Positions 61,483 through 64,000 of a stretch of DNA of 64,000 nucleotides are shown piece by piece. The notes under the pieces are model-generated. The model made no database searches, was not told the DNA's origin, and saw only the letters and a list, made by a program, of their open reading frames with translations. How positions within the stretch are numbered: position 1 is the stretch's first letter; each line of letters starts with the position of its first letter. The stretch comes from Desulfoferula mesophila. Its GTDB lineage: Bacteria > Desulfobacterota > Desulfarculia > Desulfarculales > Desulfarculaceae. The position numbers and the translations under genes were made by a program. Location: contig NZ_AP028679.1 of NCBI RefSeq assembly GCF_037076455.1, forward strand, positions 1,565,501-1,629,500, in the 5' to 3' direction.

Positions 61483-62663
61483 AGCCCCGCCTCCCGCGCG
61501 GCGTCCGCCAGGGCCTGGGCCGCCTGCTCAATGTCCGATTCCTGGTGGGCGGCGGTGACGGTCAGCCGGATGCGGCTGGCCCCCTCGGGCACCGTGGGCG
61601 GGCGCACCGCCGGGGCGAAGATTCCCCGCTCCCAGAGGCCCTCGGCCAATTGCAGGGAGGCCTGGGCGCTGCCGGTGAGTACCGGCACGATGGGCCCGGC
61701 CCGGCCCACGCTGGTGAGCCCGGCCTCGGCCAACCGGCGGCGCAGCAGGGCGCTCAGGGCGCACAGATGCTCCCGCCGCCAGGGCTCGGCGTCCACCAAC
61801 TCCAGCCCGGCCAGGGCCACCGCCGCCTGGGCCGGGGGCGGGGCGGTGGAGTAGAGCAGGGAACGGGCTCCGTGCACCAGGGCCTCGATAACCTCCGGCG
61901 CCCCGGCCGCGAAACCGCCCAGGCCGCCCAGGGCCTTGCTGAAGGTGCCGGCCATGACCACCTGGGGCTCGGGTTCCAGGCCGTAATGCTCCAGGGTGCC
62001 CCGGCCGGTGGCCCCCCACACCCCGGTGGCGTGGGCGTCGTCGATGACCAACAGAGCGTTTTGCCGCCGGGCCGCGGCCAGCAGCTCCGGCACCGGGGCC
62101 AATTCGCCGTCCATGGAAAACACCCCGTCGCTGACCAGCAGCTTTACCCGGTCCGCAGGCCCCTGGGCCAAAAGCTCCTCGGCCCGGGCCGCGTCGCCAT
62201 GAGGGAAGACCGCCACCTGGGCGCGGGAAAGACGGCAGGCGTCGATTAGGCTGGCGTGGTTGAGCGCGTCGCTGACGATGAGGTCGCCCTCGCCGGCCAG
62301 GGTGCTCACCACCCCCAAGTTGGTCATGTAGCCGGTGGGGAAGAACAGGGCCGCCGGGGCGTGCTTGAAGCGGGCGATGGCCCACTCCAGCTCGAGGTGC
62401 GACTCCAGGGTGCCGGAGATGAGGCGGCTGGCCCCGGAGCCGGTGCCGCAGGCGGCGGCCGCCTCCTGGGCCGCGGCGGCCAGGCGGGGGTGCCCGGCCA
62501 GGCCCAGGTAGTCGTTGCTGGCCATCAACAGGCAGCGCCGCCCGCGCACGGTGACATGGCGGCCGCAGGCGGGGCCCACCGAAACCAGGCGGCGGGTTAG
62601 CCCCACGGCCTGTTTGGCGGCCACCCGGTCTTTAAGAATTTCAAGAACCGGTCGCTCGCCCAT
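61479..62663 (-). CDS. bioF: 8-amino-7-oxononanoate synthase BioF
   Basis: A 394-residue PLP enzyme joining pimeloyl thioester and alanine. The Schiff-base Lys243 lies in GTFSKALGGLGGF. HATGVWG (211-217) and the N-terminal ASNDYLGLAGHP (48-59) are diagnostic. It forms a homodimer in the cytosol. It starts 2 nt after bioA and overlaps bioD by 4 nt. bioC/bioH-type genes for the pimeloyl precursor are not in view. Confidence 0.93.
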   Translation of the reverse strand: MGERPVLEILKDRVAAKQAVGLTRRLVSVGPACGRHVTVRGRRCLLMASNDYLGLAGHPRLAAAAQEAAAACGTGSGASRLISGTLESHLELEWAIARFKHAPAALFFPTGYMTNLGVVSTLAGEGDLIVSDALNHASLIDACRLSRAQVAVFPHGDAARAEELLAQGPADRVKLLVSDGVFSMDGELAPVPELLAAARRQNALLVIDDAHATGVWGATGRGTLEHYGLEPEPQVVMAGTFSKALGGLGGFAAGAPEVIEALVHGARSLLYSTAPPPAQAAVALAGLELVDAEPWRREHLCALSALLRRRLAEAGLTSVGRAGPIVPVLTGSAQASLQLAEGLWERGIFAPAVRPPTVPEGASRIRLTVTAAHQESDIEQAAQALADAAREAGL

Positions 62664-62665
62664 GC

Positions 62666-64000
62666 TCAGGCCTCGGTGACCTCGGCGATGGCCCGGCCCA
62701 GGGCGCCCAGCAACAGGTCGATGTCCTGGGTCGTGCTGCTGAGCGGCGGCATGAGCACCACGCTGTCGCCCAGGGGACGGATGATCACTCCGTGGTTGCG
62801 GGCGGCCATGATCACCCGGTGGCCCATGCGCTCCCCCGGCTCGTAGGAGGTGTCCGTGGCCTTGTCGGCGCTGAGCTCCACCGCGGCCATGAGCCCGTGC
62901 CGGCGCACCTGGACCACGTGATCCAGGGCCGCGATCTTGGCTAGACCTTGGGCGAAATGGGCGATGACCGGGGCGGTGCCCGCCACCACCTGGTTCTTTT
63001 CCATCAGCTCCAGGCTGGCCAGGGCGGCGGCGCAGGCCAGGGGGTTGCCGGTGTAGGTATGGCCGTGGAAAAAGGTCTTGAACTCGTCGAACTCGCCCAA
63101 AAAGGCCTCATACACCCGGTCGGTGGCCATGGTGGCGGCCAGGGGCAGCACCCCGCCGGTGATGCCCTTGCCCAGGCACATCAAATCCGGCTCCACCCCC
63201 TCCTGCTCGCAGGAGAACAGGCTGCCGGTGCGGCCAAAGCCGGTGGCCACCTCGTCGGCGATGAAAAGCACGTCGTGCTTGCGGCAGATCTCCCACAAAC
63301 GGCGCACGTAGCCTTCTGGCTGCACGATGATGCCCGCCGCGCCCTGCACCCGGGGCTCCACGATCAGGCCGCAGATCTCGTCGCCGTGCTCGGCCAGGAT
63401 GGGCTCCAGGGCCTCGGCGCAGGCCAGGCCGCAGGCCGGGTGGGTCAGGCCCAGGGGGCAACGGCGGCAAAAGGGCTGGGGCAGGCGGTGCACCGGGAAG
63501 AGCAGGGGGCCGTAGACCTGGTGGAACAGCTCGATGCCGCCCACGCTCACCGCGCCGATGGTGTCGCCGTGGTAGGCCTCGCCCAGGGCCACGAAGGTCT
63601 TCTTTTCCGGGCGGCCGCTCTGCTGCCAATACTGGTAGGCGATCTTGAGGGCGATCTCCACCGCAGTGGAGCCGCTCTCCGAGTAAAAGGCCTTGTTGAG
63701 TTGGCCGGGGCAGACGCGGGCCAGCTCGGCGGCCAGACGGGCGGCCAGGGGGTGGGTCAGGCCCAGCAGGGTGGAGTGGTCCAAGCGCTCCAGCTGCTCG
63801 CTGATGGCCCGTTTGATGGCCGGGTGGTTATGCCCGTGCACCGTCACCCACAGGGAGCTGACCCCGTCGAAGTAGCGCCGGCCCTCGCTGTCGATCAGGT
63901 AGTTGCCCTCAGCCCGCTCGATGACCAGGGGCGGCTCGCCGGGCCAGAGCCGCATCTGGGTGAAGGGGTGCCAGAGGTGGTCGAAGTCCTGCTGCAAGAT
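62666..64000 (-). CDS. bioA: Adenosylmethionine-8-amino-7-oxononanoate aminotransferase BioA (5' end at window edge)
   Basis: A PLP aminotransferase giving 7,8-diaminononanoate with S-adenosylmethionine as amino donor. About 443 residues are visible, numbered from the TTG at 63997. DHLWHPFTQM (6-15) is the family start, IADEVATGFGRTG (246-258) and LGKGITGG with Lys277 form the PLP site. A four-Cys stretch, C177/C180/C189/C193, matches Cys-rich loops in some BioA. Only a TTG is visible near the edge, so the true start may be a few codons to the right, outside the window. First gene of bioA-bioF-bioD as transcribed. Confidence 0.92.
   Translation of the reverse strand: MLQQDFDHLWHPFTQMRLWPGEPPLVIERAEGNYLIDSEGRRYFDGVSSLWVTVHGHNHPAIKRAISEQLERLDHSTLLGLTHPLAARLAAELARVCPGQLNKAFYSESGSTAVEIALKIAYQYWQQSGRPEKKTFVALGEAYHGDTIGAVSVGGIELFHQVYGPLLFPVHRLPQPFCRRCPLGLTHPACGLACAEALEPILAEHGDEICGLIVEPRVQGAAGIIVQPEGYVRRLWEICRKHDVLFIADEVATGFGRTGSLFSCEQEGVEPDLMCLGKGITGGVLPLAATMATDRVYEAFLGEFDEFKTFFHGHTYTGNPLACAAALASLELMEKNQVVAGTAPVIAHFAQGLAKIAALDHVVQVRRHGLMAAVELSADKATDTSYEPGERMGHRVIMAARNHGVIIRPLGDSVVLMPPLSSTTQDIDLLLGALGRAIAEVTEA

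Overview
This is a high-GC chromosomal window from a probably anaerobic, Gram-negative bacterium. The best guess is a sulfate-reducing or syntrophic member of the former Deltaproteobacteria, possibly Desulfarculales-like. The guess rests on the two-gene homocysteine module (DUF39/COG1900 protein plus NIL-domain ferredoxin), an HPr/EI pair with no sugar permease beside it, an IscR-like Rrf2 regulator, and dense G/C-ending codons. No rRNA, tRNA, tmRNA, CRISPR array, transposase or phage gene was recognised.

Left flank (1-6035): housekeeping and sulfur genes. An ORF already open at the window edge joins an RsmI-like tail to HPr, followed by ptsI and smpB. A near-consensus sigma-70 promoter then precedes mnmA (tRNA 2-thiolation), an Fe-S Rrf2 regulator, and two genes that together would make homocysteine from aspartate semialdehyde and sulfide.

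Centre (6084-56994): a glycan island of about 51 kb on alternating strands. It encodes eight very large polytopic proteins of the GT-C/GT39 or YfhO type. Several carry periplasmic C-terminal beta-sandwich, discoidin-like or repeat regions. Three GT2 enzymes could make their polyprenyl-phosphate-sugar donors, and three UPF0104/LPG-synthase-like membrane proteins could move lipid-linked intermediates. A GDP-heptose module (HddA-like kinase, SIS isomerase, GmhB-like phosphatase, HddC-like guanylyltransferase) includes a transaldolase that could supply sedoheptulose 7-phosphate. A nine-gene operon (47912-56994) holds three GT4 glycosyltransferases, two methyltransferases, a GT2 enzyme, an SDR epimerase, a YdjM-like membrane hydrolase and a glycerol-3-phosphate-dehydrogenase-like flavoprotein. 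No Wzx, Wzy, Wzz or exosortase was recognised, so the export route is unclear. An AT-rich insert (37077-38683) carries a UbiA/DPPR-synthase-like prenyltransferase and the remnant of a HAD hydrolase, and is flanked by 87-nt imperfect direct repeats.

Right flank (57009-64000): a rho-independent terminator closes the glycan operon. It is followed by trkA-trkH (K+ uptake), an SRPBCC-like gene and a bioA-bioF-bioD operon cut by the window edge.

Four copies, plus one truncated arm, of an intergenic palindromic repeat of about 125 nt lie just after gene 3' ends at 20308, 29070, 31601 and 59885. It looks like an unnamed, REP-like dispersed element of this genome.
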